Below, piece by piece: positions 29,196 through 38,074 of a stretch of DNA of 47,128 bases. Position 1 is the stretch's first letter. Each line of letters starts with the position of its first letter. This stretch comes from Alphaproteobacteria bacterium. GTDB taxonomy: Bacteria > Pseudomonadota > Alphaproteobacteria > Micropepsales > Micropepsaceae. Location: NCBI GenBank assembly GCA_017308475.1, contig JAFKEU010000015.1, positions 1 to 47,128 on the forward strand, written 5' to 3'. Under the pieces are notes generated by a model. It was not told the origin of the DNA. It made no database searches and saw only the letters and a list, made by a program, of their open reading frames with translations. Made by a program: the position numbers and the translations under genes.

Positions 29196-29663
29196 TCATT
29201 GGCCGCGTTCCACGCGCGCCGCATAACAGCCCCGACCGGCATTGTGGACATGCAGATAGCTGGCCTGCGGGCGGGCAAGCATCCGCGCGAACAGCGGCTC
29301 GGCCTCGGCGCCGTCCACCAGCGCGGCTTCCACCATCATGCCGGCTTCATCATAGGCGCGCACCGACAGGGTGCGGCTCTTGAACACCGGCGGCAGCACG
29401 TTGCTGTCATAGGCCCGGCGTGCGCACTCGCGCACGAAGATCGGCCCGCCCGCGCGATAGGGTGTATCGGCCTTCTGGTGCTCGAAGGTCAGCAGCAAAA
29501 GGGTTTCTCCCGGCTCGGCATCCTCCAGCGTGATGCGGCAGGGAAAGCCGGGCGAAGCATCGCAGGTGACGCGGACGATTCCACCGGCTTTCAGCGTGGC
29601 ATCATCCATGGCGAAGAAGGGCTGGAACGGCGCGGCGTCCAGGCCGCGATAGCGAAGCTGCAT
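29196..29663 (-). CDS. DUF1203 domain-containing protein
   Basis: A 155-residue cytoplasmic protein of the DUF1203 family, recognised by the N-terminal YRGLDAAPFQPFF, the RVTCDASPGFPCRITLEDAEPGE block, GPIFVRECARRAY and a C-terminal SYLHVHNAGRGCYAARVER. Function is unknown. The open frame runs upstream to 29978, but the ATG at 29663 matches the family start; the upstream part overlaps the pentapeptide gene. It is 74 bases downstream of that gene on the same strand. Confidence 0.87.
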   Translation of the reverse strand: MQLRYRGLDAAPFQPFFAMDDATLKAGGIVRVTCDASPGFPCRITLEDAEPGETLLLLTFEHQKADTPYRAGGPIFVRECARRAYDSNVLPPVFKSRTLSVRAYDEAGMMVEAALVDGAEAEPLFARMLARPQASYLHVHNAGRGCYAARVERGQ

Positions 29664-29737
29664 CTGTGTCTCCCAAATCTGGGCGCACCATGCCGGGATG
29701 GGCGCGTGCGCGCCTCCCAATTTCGCCGTTGGAAATT

Positions 29738-30196
29738 CTACCGGCAGGTATGGACGCGAAGTCCCTGCGGAAGCAGGGTTTTCGCATCGCCGCAGGCGAC
29801 GTCGAGCTGCGCCTGGGTCAGCCCCTTCACGTGGCGAAGGTCGGTTCCCAGGAAGGACGTGATCGAGGTCTTCGCCCCGGTCAGGTCGGCGCCGTCCATC
29901 TTCGCGCCGGCCAGGTTGGCGCCTGACAATTGCGTGCCGCGAAAGCTGGCGCCGGTGAAATTGGCGAAGCTCATGCACATCAGCGTGGCGTTGGCGCCGT
30001 CGAAATCGGCGCCGTGAAGGTCATGCGCCTTCACGCAGGTATTGGTCAGGTCGGCGCCCTGAAGATCGCAGCCGACGCAATCGACGATGCCACCATGTAT
30101 CCTGGCCACCGCGGCGGGATTGGCCGCCAGGGCAGGGGGGCAGAGCGCGAAAAAGGCCGGCACCAACATGGTTATCAGGAAAGTAATCGGCCGCAT
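29738..30196 (-). CDS. Exported pentapeptide-repeat protein
   Basis: A 152-residue protein with a signal peptide (about 1-24, ending ALAAN) followed by pentapeptide repeats of the A(D/N)LxG type from about residue 40 to 115, such as LQGADLTN, LHGADFDGAN, FTGASFRGTQLSGANLAGAKMDGADLTGAK. These fold as a right-handed quadrilateral beta-helix. Cysteines (CVGC, CMSF, VACG, HTC) may form disulfides in the periplasm. The function of this small group is unknown. Upstream of the DUF1203 gene on the same strand. Confidence 0.88.
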   Translation of the reverse strand: MRPITFLITMLVPAFFALCPPALAANPAAVARIHGGIVDCVGCDLQGADLTNTCVKAHDLHGADFDGANATLMCMSFANFTGASFRGTQLSGANLAGAKMDGADLTGAKTSITSFLGTDLRHVKGLTQAQLDVACGDAKTLLPQGLRVHTCR

Positions 30197-30304
30197 CGTT
30201 TCAACCTGGCACGTTTGGGTTCACATCGGTTGTCAGGGAGCAAAATACATGCCCCTTTTTCGAAAAGTGCGGAACTGTACCCTCGCTCCGCGTGTTTTCG
30301 CCCA

Positions 30305-30493
30305 ATGCGGCACGATCTTTCCCAGGCGGCTGACAGATTGCGGGCGATCGCCGCCCAGATGCGGGCCCATGCCGCAGAGACGTCCCACGAGGGCTTCCGC
30401 CGCAAGTTCGAGAGTGCCGCCTCCGAACTGGAGGAAGCCGCCATCGACCTGGAAAGCCGCGCACGCCCGCCGACGGCGCGGCGGGTGTCCTGA
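30305..30493 (+). CDS. Small helical hypothetical protein
   Basis: A 62-residue, almost wholly helical, charged protein (RLRAIAAQMRAHAAE, RKFESAASELEEAAIDLES). The pattern resembles short uncharacterised alphaproteobacterial proteins with the LRALA-x-EA-x-E motif. There is no clear ribosome site before the ATG at 30305, so the start or the gene itself is uncertain. It is divergent from the pentapeptide gene and convergent with the AT-rich remnant downstream. Confidence 0.5.
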   Translation: MRHDLSQAADRLRAIAAQMRAHAAETSHEGFRRKFESAASELEEAAIDLESRARPPTARRVS

Positions 30494-30525
30494 CATCGCC
30501 GAAACCCTGTCCCGAAACCGGACAC

Positions 30526-30556
30526 AAAAAAGGGCGCATCGGAAGATGCGTTGCCC
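30526..30556 (-). terminator. Rho-independent terminator for the minus-strand unit
   Basis: Read on the minus strand: a hairpin with stem GATGCG/CGCATC extended by GGGC/GCCC around a TTCC loop, followed by TTTTTT. It ends the transcript carrying nrdJ and the AIPR-like remnant, 20 bases after the last stop codon. Confidence 0.75.
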
Positions 30557-30575
30557 GGATTCGCTATCTGTAAAG

Positions 30576-31073
30576 CTAGAACAGTTCCATTTGATTGCTG
30601 AGTTTGGCCTTGCCCAGGCCGGCGTGCAGTCGGCGCGATATGTTTTGTTCTATTGCGGTCGTAGTCGCGGTCAATCTGAAAAACCTATAAGCAGAAATTT
30701 CCTTAGCATCGAAGCATTCAGATATTGCGTCGATCGCATCGTCCACAAACTGCTTCGCCGCATCAAAATTTGTTGGATCAACGGCATGACCAACGCAGAA
30801 CAGCTTAATTGCATATAGTGCGTGGTATATCCCTTCGATAATCCATTCCTCGCCATATTCTTCGCGCGATATTTTCCGCTGAAATGTCTTGGCAGCGAGC
30901 TTCCTACTTTCAATTAGGCGGTAAAGCCCGTGTAGCATTATGACCAAATCCGATGAAATAAATTTTTGATCGAAAACTTTGTCGTACAAATCCCCAAAAA
31001 TCGTATTCGACGTTTTCGCCTTGCCAGGCTGATCCAGTAGATAAGCCAAAATAATCTGGCCCAACTTTGCCAA
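30576..31073 (-). pseudogene. AIPR-like C-terminal fragment (TTG start, likely a remnant)
   Basis: A 165-residue reading frame with no ATG; the only usable start is TTG 31073. The open frame runs on upstream for 19 more codons to a TGA, and those codons look protein-like. The segment IDLAKLGQIILAYLLDQPGKA, with NTIFGDLYDKVFD after it, resembles the C-terminal part of AIPR (abortive-infection phage-resistance) proteins, as I recall that family. The composition is visibly AT-richer than the surrounding genes. It is most simply read as the 3' part of a gene broken by a frameshift from the 31076-31210 frame; a short intact gene of unknown function is the alternative. Confidence 0.5.
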
Positions 31074-31075
31074 AT

Positions 31076-31210
31076 CTATGGTCTGCGCTGCTGGAGCATC
31101 AGATTTCGCTCCCTGTTTTCGAAGATATCATCCTCAACGCTAGTCCAATCGATGAGCGTAGGTTTGTTTGGCTGATTAACTGATATGAGGTGGGGAGACG
31201 ACTGAGACAT
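31076..31210 (-). pseudogene. 5' fragment of the AIPR-like remnant, coupled to nrdJ
   Basis: A 44-residue open frame starting with ATG at 31210, which overlaps the nrdJ stop by one base (TGATG). Its SVNQPNKPTLIDWTSVEDD segment resembles the N-Q-N-K segment that precedes the C-terminal domain in AIPR proteins. It stops at TAG 31076-31078, in a different frame from the following 165-codon segment, which continues the family pattern. I infer one ancestral reading frame disrupted near the CAGCAG stretch. A conserved short peptide is possible but less likely. Confidence 0.4.
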
Positions 31211-34200
31211 CAACTACACCCGCTGGTCGAGCCGCAGGTGTTGCACTTCATGCAGGTGCCGTTGCGCACCAGGGTGAAGTTGCCGCACGATCCGCAACTG
31301 TCGCCTTCAAAGCCCTTCATGCGGGCCTCGGCGGCGCGGCGGGCGCGGTTGTCGCGCGAACCCGATTCCCGGGTACCGGCCTGGAGCGCGACTTCCAGCG
31401 AGGCCACCTGGATCGCGACGGGCGAGGCGATGGAGGACTCAACGCCCGCGCGGATCTCCGACAGGTCCAGCGGGCCGTCGTCCGGGGCATCGTCCATATC
31501 GTCCTCGATGTCGTTGTCGGCCAGCATGTCATGGTGAAGATGGTCTTCGTCATGCACCATCTTGGGGGCGGCGCCGCCGCGCACCACGCTCATCTGGGTG
31601 ACGCGGCCGCGCAGATAGCCGGTGGAAGCCACCTTGGCGATGGCCACTTCCGTCCGCGCCGGCGCGCCGTCGCCCTTGTCGCCCAGGTCCTCGTCGGACG
31701 CGGGCACGACATGGGCCAGATCGGTGCGGCCCAGATAGGATACGCCCAGTTCGCGGAAGATATAGTCCAGCACGCTGGTGGCGTTCTTGATTGAGTCATT
31801 GCCGATCACCAGGCCCGCCGGCTCGAAGCGGGTGAAGGTAAAGGCGTCGACGAATTCCTCCAGCGGCACGCCATATTGCAGTCCGACCGAAATGGCGATC
31901 GCGAAATTGTTCATCAGGCTGCGGAAGGCTGCGCCTTCCTTGTGCATGTCGATGAAGATTTCGCCCAGGCGCCCGTCTTCATACTCCCCGGTGTGCAGAT
32001 AGACCTTGTGGCCGCCCACGATGGCCTTCTGGGTATAGCTCTTGCGCCGGTGGGGCAGGCGCTCGCGCTCGGACTTGCGGAACTTCTCGATCACCCGTTC
32101 GACGATGCGTTCGGTGACCACGGTCTGGTGGGATGGGGGCTGCTGGACGGCGGGAAGGGCGGCGAGCGGCGCTTCGGCCTCGTCCTCCTCCTCGTCGGCA
32201 ATGGCGAAGACCTGGGACGACAGCGGCTGGCTGAGCTTGGAACCGTCGCGGTAAAGCGCGTTGGCCTTCAGTCCCAGCCTCCAGGACAGCATGTAGGCTT
32301 CGCCGCAGTCGGCGAGCGAGGCGCTGCCCGCCATGTTGATGGTCTTGGAGATGGCGCCCGAGATGAAGGGCTGCACCGCCGCCATCATGTGGATATGGCT
32401 TTCCACGCTCAGCGCCCGCTTGCCGATGCGCCCGCACGGATTGGCGCAGTCGAACACCGGCAGATGCTGTTCCTTCAGGAAGGGCGCGCCTTCCAGCGTC
32501 ATCGCCCCGCAGACATGCAGGTTGGCCGCATCGATGTCGGCCTTTGAAAAGCCCAGGGCCTTCAGCATGTCGAAATCGGGCGCGTCCAGCGTGCGCGTGT
32601 CGAACTTCAGCACTTCGGTGCAGAATTCGGCGCCCAACGTCCATTTGTTGAACACGAAGCGGATGTCGAAGGCCGATTCCAGCGCCGCCTCGACGGCGCC
32701 GATCTCCGCGTCGCCAAAGCCCTTGGCGCGCAGCGCGTCGTAATTGATGCGGCCCCGGAAGTCTTCCAGCGTGCCGTGGCCCACGGCATGGGCGACGATG
32801 GCGTCGATCTCAGTCTGGCCATAGCCCAGCGCCGCCAGCGCCTCCGGCACGCAGCGGTTGATGATTTTGAAATAGCCGCCGCCCGCCAGGGTCTTGAACT
32901 TGACCAGGGCGAAATCGGGCTCCACCCCGGTGGTGTCACAGTCCATGACGAGGCCGATGGTGCCGGTGGGCGCGATCACGCTGGCCTGGGCGTTGCGGAA
33001 GCCAAATTCCTGGCCCCGCGACAGCGCATCGTCCCAGGCGCGCTTTGCCGCCTCGGCCAGCGCACTGCCGGAAAGCGGATTGTCGGGGAGCGCCGCCAGG
33101 TCCAGCGGCACCGGCGGGGTGGACAGATTCTCATAGCCCGACGTCTCGCCATGCGCGGCGCGGCGATGGTTGCGGATCACCCGCAGCATCGCGTCCCTGT
33201 TGGCGGCATATTCGGGGAAGGGGCCCAGTTCGCGCGCCATTTCCGCGCTGGCGGCATAGGAGGTGCCGGTCATCAGCGCGGCGATGGCACCGGCGATGGC
33301 GCGGCCCTCGCGGCTGTCATAGGCAATGCCTGCGCTCATCAGAAGGCCGCCGATATTGGCGAAGCCCAGCCCCAGGGTGCGGTAGTCATAGGAAAGCTGC
33401 GCGATCTCCCGCGACGGGAACTGGGCCATCATCACCGAGATTTCCAGCACCATGGTCCACAGCCGCACCGCATGCTCGAAGGCCGGCACGTCGAACGACG
33501 TCTTTTGATGGCCTGCCGCTGCGCTGCCTGAGGCCGGATCGGCCTTGCGGAAGGCCATCAGGTTCAGCGAGGCCAGGTTGCAGGCGGTATCGTCCAGGAA
33601 CATGTATTCGCTGCACGGGTTGGAGGCGCGGATCTCGCCGCCGGCCGGGCAGGTATGCCAGTCGTTGATGGTGGTGTGGAACTGGATGCCCGGATCGGCA
33701 CAGGCCCAGGCGGCGTGGGAAATCTTCTGCCAAAGATCGCGCGCCCTGACGGTCCTGGCCACCGTTCCGGTGCCGCGCCAGGTCAGGTTCCAGTCGGCAT
33801 CGTCCTTCACCGCCTGCAGGAAGGCGTCGGTCACCCGAACCGAATTGTTGGAATTCTGGCCCGAGACCGAGGCATAGGCATCGCTGTCCCAGTCGGTGTC
33901 ATAGGTGCGAAATTCGATGTCCCGGAAGCCCTGGCGCGCGAAGCTGATCACCCGCTCGATGTAATTGTCGGGGATCATGGACTTCCTGGCGGCGCGGATC
34001 TCGCGGCGCAGGGCCGGGTTCTTCGCGGCGTCGAAACAGTCCCCGTTCGAGCCCTCGCAGTTCACGCAGGCCTTCAGCACCGCCTTCAGGTGCCGCTCCG
34101 CCAGCTGCGAGCCGGCGACCATGGCCGCGACCTTCTGCTCCTCGATCACCTTCCATTCGATGAAGTCCTCGATGTCGGGATGGTCGATGTCGACGATCAC

Positions 34201-35013
34201 CATCTTGGCGGCGCGCCGCGTGGTGCCGCCCGACTTGATGGCGCCCGCCGCGCGGTCGCCGATCTTCAGGAAGCTCATCAGGCCGGAGGATTTTCCGCCG
34301 CCCGACAGGCGCTCCTCGGCGCCGCGCAGGGACGAGAAATTGGTGCCCGTGCCCGAGCCGTATTTGAACAGCCGCGCCTCACGCGTCCACAGGTCCATGA
34401 TGCCGCCGTCATTGACCAGGTCGTCCTTGACCGACTGGATGAAGCAGGCATGGGGCTGGGGATGCTCATAGGCGCTGGCCGAGCGCGTCAGCCGCCCCGT
34501 CTTGTGGTCGACGTAATAATGTCCCTGGCCGGGACCGTCGATGCCATAGGCCCAGTAGAGGCCGGTGTTGAACCATTGCGGACTGTTGGGGGCGCATTTC
34601 TGCGTCGCCAGCATGTGGCACAATTCATCATGGAAGGCCTGGGCGTCGGCTTCGGAATCGAAATAGCCGCCCTTCCAGCCCCAATAGGTCCAGGTGCCGG
34701 CCAGCCGGTCGAACACCTGCTTCGCCGAACGCTCGCCGCCGGTGTCGGCGCTGGCGGCTTCCTTCCGCCACAGGAAGCTGGGCACCCCCTCTTCGGGAAC
34801 CGGATTCAGCACCCTGGGCACGCCCGCCTTGCGGAAATATTTCTGCGCCAGCACGTCGGCTGCCACCTGGCTCCAGCTTTCGGGAACCTCGATGCCGTCC
34901 TGGGCGAAGACCACCGAGCCGTCGGGGTTGCGGATCTCGCTGCTGGTGCTGCGGAAGACAATGCCTTCGTAAGGCGAGTGACCCTCGAGCGTGAACTGGC
35001 GGCGAATACGCAT
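31210..35013 (-). CDS. nrdJ: Adenosylcobalamin-dependent (class II) ribonucleotide reductase
   Basis: Reduces ribonucleotides to deoxyribonucleotides using adenosylcobalamin, with or without oxygen. The 1267-residue protein has the catalytic core with [19 protein letters not shown], the glycyl/thiyl-loop region and, at the C-terminus, a zinc-ribbon-like CGSCGNFTL and [14 protein letters not shown] that supplies the redox cysteines. The start ATG 35013 ([11 protein letters not shown]) fits the family; the open frame continues upstream to 35220 through the leader, but that part is not protein-like. The gene has a long structured leader and candidate CtrA and other sites upstream. It ends overlapping a short frame (TGATG). 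Confidence 0.96.
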   Translation of the reverse strand: MRIRRQFTLEGHSPYEGIVFRSTSSEIRNPDGSVVFAQDGIEVPESWSQVAADVLAQKYFRKAGVPRVLNPVPEEGVPSFLWRKEAASADTGGERSAKQVFDRLAGTWTYWGWKGGYFDSEADAQAFHDELCHMLATQKCAPNSPQWFNTGLYWAYGIDGPGQGHYYVDHKTGRLTRSASAYEHPQPHACFIQSVKDDLVNDGGIMDLWTREARLFKYGSGTGTNFSSLRGAEERLSGGGKSSGLMSFLKIGDRAAGAIKSGGTTRRAAKMVIVDIDHPDIEDFIEWKVIEEQKVAAMVAGSQLAERHLKAVLKACVNCEGSNGDCFDAAKNPALRREIRAARKSMIPDNYIERVISFARQGFRDIEFRTYDTDWDSDAYASVSGQNSNNSVRVTDAFLQAVKDDADWNLTWRGTGTVARTVRARDLWQKISHAAWACADPGIQFHTTINDWHTCPAGGEIRASNPCSEYMFLDDTACNLASLNLMAFRKADPASGSAAAGHQKTSFDVPAFEHAVRLWTMVLEISVMMAQFPSREIAQLSYDYRTLGLGFANIGGLLMSAGIAYDSREGRAIAGAIAALMTGTSYAASAEMARELGPFPEYAANRDAMLRVIRNHRRAAHGETSGYENLSTPPVPLDLAALPDNPLSGSALAEAAKRAWDDALSRGQEFGFRNAQASVIAPTGTIGLVMDCDTTGVEPDFALVKFKTLAGGGYFKIINRCVPEALAALGYGQTEIDAIVAHAVGHGTLEDFRGRINYDALRAKGFGDAEIGAVEAALESAFDIRFVFNKWTLGAEFCTEVLKFDTRTLDAPDFDMLKALGFSKADIDAANLHVCGAMTLEGAPFLKEQHLPVFDCANPCGRIGKRALSVESHIHMMAAVQPFISGAISKTINMAGSASLADCGEAYMLSWRLGLKANALYRDGSKLSQPLSSQVFAIADEEEDEAEAPLAALPAVQQPPSHQTVVTERIVERVIEKFRKSERERLPHRRKSYTQKAIVGGHKVYLHTGEYEDGRLGEIFIDMHKEGAAFRSLMNNFAIAISVGLQYGVPLEEFVDAFTFTRFEPAGLVIGNDSIKNATSVLDYIFRELGVSYLGRTDLAHVVPASDEDLGDKGDGAPARTEVAIAKVASTGYLRGRVTQMSVVRGGAAPKMVHDEDHLHHDMLADNDIEDDMDDAPDDGPLDLSEIRAGVESSIASPVAIQVASLEVALQAGTRESGSRDNRARRAAEARMKGFEGDSCGSCGNFTLVRNGTCMKCNTCGSTSGCS

Positions 35014-35040
35014 GGCTTTTACCCCGATTGGTTTTGGACG

Positions 35041-35154
35041 CCCCGGCACCTCCTGGAACCATTTTGGGGACAATGTTCCGCCCGCAAGGATGAAAGTCCT
35101 TGCGGCCGGGGTTTTTTGGTCCGCCAGATTTGGTGGCCACAGGAGGTGACCACC
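35041..35154 (-). promoter_or_regulatory. Structured nrdJ leader, candidate riboregulator
   Basis: Read on the minus strand, the leader folds into a 9-bp hairpin with one wobble (35132-35154), a perfect 9-bp hairpin (35082-35105), and an 8-bp hairpin with one bulge (35055-35079); CCCCGG/CCGGGG (35041-35046 with 35106-35111) can close the last two into a three-way junction. CACCTCCTG in the first hairpin's loop region is perfectly complementary over 9 nt to CAGGAGGTG (35047-35055). The loop CCCC could also pair with GGGG at the nrdJ ribosome site. There is no B12-box sequence, so it is not an ordinary cobalamin riboswitch. On the plus strand the junction is followed by T6, so a plus-strand RNA is also possible. 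Confidence 0.55.
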
Positions 35155-35198
35155 CCAAGTATGGACACGGCGGAAAGGCAGGCGCAAGCGGTTAGTGG

Positions 35199-35214
35199 TT
35201 AAGCAAGTCTTAAC
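35199..35214. promoter_or_regulatory. CtrA-type binding site (TTAA-N7-TTAAC)
   Basis: TTAAGCAAGTCTTAAC matches the CtrA consensus TTAA-N7-TTAAC; the flanking GG makes the site symmetric, so it matches in both orientations (GGTTAAG/CTTAACC). It lies about 186 bases before nrdJ and 235 bases before the divergent NDUFA12 gene. CtrA is the alphaproteobacterial cell-cycle response regulator. The adjacent CCCACATCTTGTGACAG contains CACA/TGTG arms and could be a weak NrdR-type or other operator. The rest of the 435-base gap (35233-35448) has a DnaA-like TGTGGATAG (35338-35346), two GANTC sites (35254, 35321) and an AT-rich palindrome, with no gene seen. Confidence 0.5.
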
Positions 35215-35448
35215 CCCCACATCTTGTGACAGTCGCGCCGGGCAAAAAGCCGCGAGTCAAGCGGGTGCCGGATTAAGGCGCCAAAATATTTTTTGGGGAG
35301 GCTTTCATCACAGCTTCACGGACTCCTTTGGGCGGATTGTGGATAGAGAAAAAGGCCGCCTCCGAAAAAACCGGTTCCATCATCTCGCGCCATTGGCGCC
35401 ACGGGCCTCAAACCCTATAGTCGCCGCGAATCCCGGACACGCCGTGCC

Positions 35449-35829
35449 ATGCCTTTTTTCAAGATGATCTTTTCGTGGTGGAACACCGCGACCCTGGGTA
35501 CCTGGATGACCACATGGCTCAGCGGTGCGGCGGTCGGCACCGATACCTTCGGCAACCGCTACTACCAGAACAGGGACGGCTCGCGGCGCTGGGTGATCTA
35601 CAACGGCACCGTCGAGGCCAGCCGCGTGCCGCCGGACTGGCATGGCTGGCTGCACCACACCTATGGCGAGCCGCCGACCAGAGCCCCGCTCAAGACCCCG
35701 AGCTTTGAAGCCCCGCACCGCCCCAACATGACCGGCACCGACGGCGCCTATCACCCCGGCGGCAGCCTTGCCGGCGGTGGCACGCGCCCTCCGGCGACCG
35801 GCGACTACCAGGCCTGGAAGCCCGAATAA
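35449..35829 (+). CDS. NDUFA12-like complex I accessory subunit
   Basis: Homologue of the mitochondrial NDUFA12 (B17.2) subunit of NADH:ubiquinone oxidoreductase, kept in alphaproteobacteria. The 126-residue protein has the signature VGTDTFGNRYYQNRDG, RRWVIYNG, EASRVPPDWHGWLHH and a C-terminal WKPE. It binds peripherally to complex I and helps its assembly. It is followed after six bases by mlaD, as in many related genomes. Confidence 0.95.
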   Translation: MPFFKMIFSWWNTATLGTWMTTWLSGAAVGTDTFGNRYYQNRDGSRRWVIYNGTVEASRVPPDWHGWLHHTYGEPPTRAPLKTPSFEAPHRPNMTGTDGAYHPGGSLAGGGTRPPATGDYQAWKPE

Positions 35830-35835
35830 TCCGCC

Positions 35836-36360
35836 ATGTCGTCGGCAGCACGGGCCATGCAACAGAGCAATTTCGGCGAAACCCTGGTGGGGCTGGCGGT
35901 CGTCATCCTGGCGCTGGCGATCGGGGCGCTGGCCTATTTCCGCACCGGCGGCACGATGGCCTCGGGCTATGAGTTGAATGCGCGCCTTCCCAAGGTGGAT
36001 GGACTGGGCGTCGGCACCGAGGTGCGCCTGTCCGGGATCAAGGTGGGCACCGTCACCGACCTGGTGCTGGACCCGCGCAATTATCTGGTCACCGTGCACA
36101 TGAACATCGAAAAGGACGTGAAGATCCCGACGGATTCTTCGATCCTGGTGACCAAGGAGGGCCTTCTGGGCTCATCCTATCTGTCGATCAATCCGGGCGG
36201 CGACGACAAGACGCTGCCGCCGGGCGGTTTCTTCGAGAATGTCCAGGGTTCGATCGACCTGATGAACCTGATCGGCCGTTTCGCGACGGGCGCGCCCACT
36301 TCCAACCAGCCGCCGACATCACAGCCGCACCCGCCGCCGGTGCCGGGGGACGGGCCGTGA
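35836..36360 (+). CDS. mlaD: MlaD-like MCE lipid-transport protein
   Basis: Periplasmic, membrane-anchored MCE-domain protein that forms the hexameric substrate-binding ring of the Mla phospholipid transporter. The 174-residue protein has one N-terminal helix (about 17-35) and one MCE domain (about 42-120) with VRLSGIKVGTVTDLVLDP and TKEGLLGSSYLSINPGG. A proline-rich tail follows. No mlaE, mlaF or mlaB gene is nearby, so the rest of the transporter is encoded elsewhere. It overlaps the next gene's GTG (GTGA). Confidence 0.93.
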   Translation: MSSAARAMQQSNFGETLVGLAVVILALAIGALAYFRTGGTMASGYELNARLPKVDGLGVGTEVRLSGIKVGTVTDLVLDPRNYLVTVHMNIEKDVKIPTDSSILVTKEGLLGSSYLSINPGGDDKTLPPGGFFENVQGSIDLMNLIGRFATGAPTSNQPPTSQPHPPPVPGDGP

Positions 36361-36917
36361 CGCGGCTGCTGACCGGCCTGGCGGGCATCGCGCTTCTGGC
36401 CGGGACGGGCGCCGCCCTGGCGCAGGGTGCACAGGTCGCCCTGGCGCCGGCGACCCGGGACGCCGCTGCCCCGGCTTCACCCGCTGACACCCCGCCGCCG
36501 CCCAAAGGCCCGATGGTGCTGATGATGCGTGGGCTGGACAAGATTACCGGCCGGCCCACCGACATCGTCGCGCCGATCGGCAAGCCGGTGCAGTTCGCCA
36601 CCCTGACCATCACGGCGCGCACCTGCTATTCCACGCCGCCCAGCGAAACGCCCGAGACGGCAGCCTTCGTGCAGATCGAGGATCACCGCCCCGACCAGGC
36701 GGCCAGGCGCATCTTCTCGGGCTGGATGTATGCCTCCAGCCCGGGCCTGAACGGGCTGCAGCATCCGCTTTATGATGTGTGGGTGATCGACTGCCGCGGC
36801 TCCAATGCGCCCCAGGCGGTGGTTTCGTCCGCCGCCCCACCGGCCAAGGTGGCCTCGCCCGACGCCGCCGACAGGGACGAAAAGATCGAGGAACTGCCGC
36901 CGGACGCCGGCCGCTAG
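36357..36917 (+). CDS. DUF2155 domain-containing exported protein (GTG start)
   Basis: A 186-residue exported protein with a signal peptide (about 1-22, ending ALAQG), a Pro/Ala-rich linker and the DUF2155 domain (about 50-150), recognised by [56 protein letters not shown] and a C-terminal VIDC (two conserved cysteines). Function unknown; the domain is alphaproteobacterial and regularly beside mlaD and aat. Its TAG stop is shared in the palindrome CTAG with the convergent aat gene. Confidence 0.92.
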   Translation: MTRLLTGLAGIALLAGTGAALAQGAQVALAPATRDAAAPASPADTPPPPKGPMVLMMRGLDKITGRPTDIVAPIGKPVQFATLTITARTCYSTPPSETPETAAFVQIEDHRPDQAARRIFSGWMYASSPGLNGLQHPLYDVWVIDCRGSNAPQAVVSSAAPPAKVASPDAADRDEKIEELPPDAGR

Positions 36918-37546
36918 GCGCCGGAAAGTTCAGCCTGAAATTCAGATCCCGGCCAGGCCGCCTGGTGTCCCAGCGCGTCCCGCAGCAGCAGCAGATATTG
37001 TGCGCGCGGAATCTCGATGGCGCCAAAGCGCGCCAGATGGCTGGTGATGAACTGGGTGTCCAGCAGCACAAAGCCGCCCCGCCGCAACATCGCCACCAGA
37101 TGCACCAGTGCCGCCTTGCTGGCATCGGTGCGGCGCGAGAACATGCTTTCGCCGAAGAAAGCGCCGCCCAGGGCGACGCCATAAAGGCCGCCCGCCAGCA
37201 CGCCGTCCTGCCAGCATTCGACCGAATGGGCATGGCCGCTGACGTGCAGGCCGCCATAAAGGCGCAGGATCTCGTCGTTGATCCAGCTTTCCTCGCGCCC
37301 CGGCGCGGGGGCCGCGCAGGCGCGCATGACTTCCGCGAAAGCGGTGTCGCAGGTCACCGAGAATCTGCCGCTGCGAAGCGTGCGCGCCAGCCGCCTGGGC
37401 ACATGGAAGGTGTCAAGCGGCAGGATGCCCCGCAGTTCCGGCGAGACCCAGTAGAGCGTGGGATCGTCGCGCCGCTCGGCCATGGGGAACAACCCCTCCG
37501 CATAGGCACGCAACAGCAGGTTCGGCGTGAGTTCGGGGCCGTGCAT
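36914..37546 (-). CDS. aat: Leucyl/phenylalanyl-tRNA-protein transferase
   Basis: N-degron enzyme that adds Leu or Phe from tRNA to the N-terminus of proteins starting with Arg or Lys, marking them for ClpAP. The 210-residue protein begins [20 protein letters not shown] and has [14 protein letters not shown], the [31 protein letters not shown] active-site block and [11 protein letters not shown]. It is slightly shorter than the E. coli protein. Its stop overlaps the convergent DUF2155 stop (CTAG). Confidence 0.95.
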   Translation of the reverse strand: MHGPELTPNLLLRAYAEGLFPMAERRDDPTLYWVSPELRGILPLDTFHVPRRLARTLRSGRFSVTCDTAFAEVMRACAAPAPGREESWINDEILRLYGGLHVSGHAHSVECWQDGVLAGGLYGVALGGAFFGESMFSRRTDASKAALVHLVAMLRRGGFVLLDTQFITSHLARFGAIEIPRAQYLLLLRDALGHQAAWPGSEFQAELSGA

Positions 37547-37590
37547 GTCCCGATACTAGCGCGCGAGCATAACAAGCGGCGCAGCAAAGG

Positions 37591-37610
37591 TCGGGAAGGG
37601 ACCTTCCCGA
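37591..37610 (-). terminator. Palindromic hairpin between doxX and aat
   Basis: TCGGGAAG and CTTCCCGA form a perfect 8-bp stem around a GTCC/GGAC loop, followed on the minus strand by CCTTTG. It is a plausible weak terminator for the doxX transcript; the T run is short. Confidence 0.45.
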
Positions 37611-37643
37611 TGCGGAACCGAACCGTGGCGTGACGGACCGGGG

Positions 37644-38015
37644 CTACTTCTTGTTCATTGCGAAAGCCCCGGGGCCCGCCGCCGCCAGATACAGGAAGAT
37701 GAAGCAGAACAGGATGGCCGCGTCGCCGCCATTCTGGGTGGGAAAGAAACTGCGCGGATTGTGGGCCAGGAAATAGGCGAAGGCCATTTCGCCCGAAGCG
37801 ATGAAGGCCGCGGTGCGGCTGTAAAGGCCCAGGATGATGAGGGTGCCGCCCACCAGTTCGATCACGCCGGCCGCACCGGACCGCGACATCAATTCCACCG
37901 TGTGGCCGGGCGGGAAATTCAGCAGCTTGGACGTGCCGTGTTCAAGGAATGCCAGACCGCTGACGATGCGCACAAGGCCCAATATCTGGGCCGCATATCT
38001 GTCGAGAAAACCCAT
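37644..38015 (-). CDS. DoxX family membrane protein
   Basis: A 123-residue integral membrane protein with four predicted helices, of the DoxX family: LGLVRIVSGLAFLEHGTSKLLNFP at the start, ELVGGTLIILGLYSRTAAFIASGEMAFAYF in the middle and a C-terminal FCFIFLYLAAAGPGAFAM. DoxX proteins are linked to quinone redox or thiol stress in other bacteria; nothing here identifies a substrate. It lies 59 bases after accC on the same strand and may be co-transcribed with it. Confidence 0.9.
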   Translation of the reverse strand: MGFLDRYAAQILGLVRIVSGLAFLEHGTSKLLNFPPGHTVELMSRSGAAGVIELVGGTLIILGLYSRTAAFIASGEMAFAYFLAHNPRSFFPTQNGGDAAILFCFIFLYLAAAGPGAFAMNKK

Positions 38016-38074
38016 GCCTGCTCCTCCCAGCGTTTCAAATATGGGAGAAGCTTAGCCGATTACCCGGGTTTGAC

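Noticed and set aside
35014..35232. Cobalamin riboswitch upstream of nrdJ.
   Set aside because: I looked for the B12-box and the conserved P3-P6 core motifs and did not see them; the hairpins present have a different layout.
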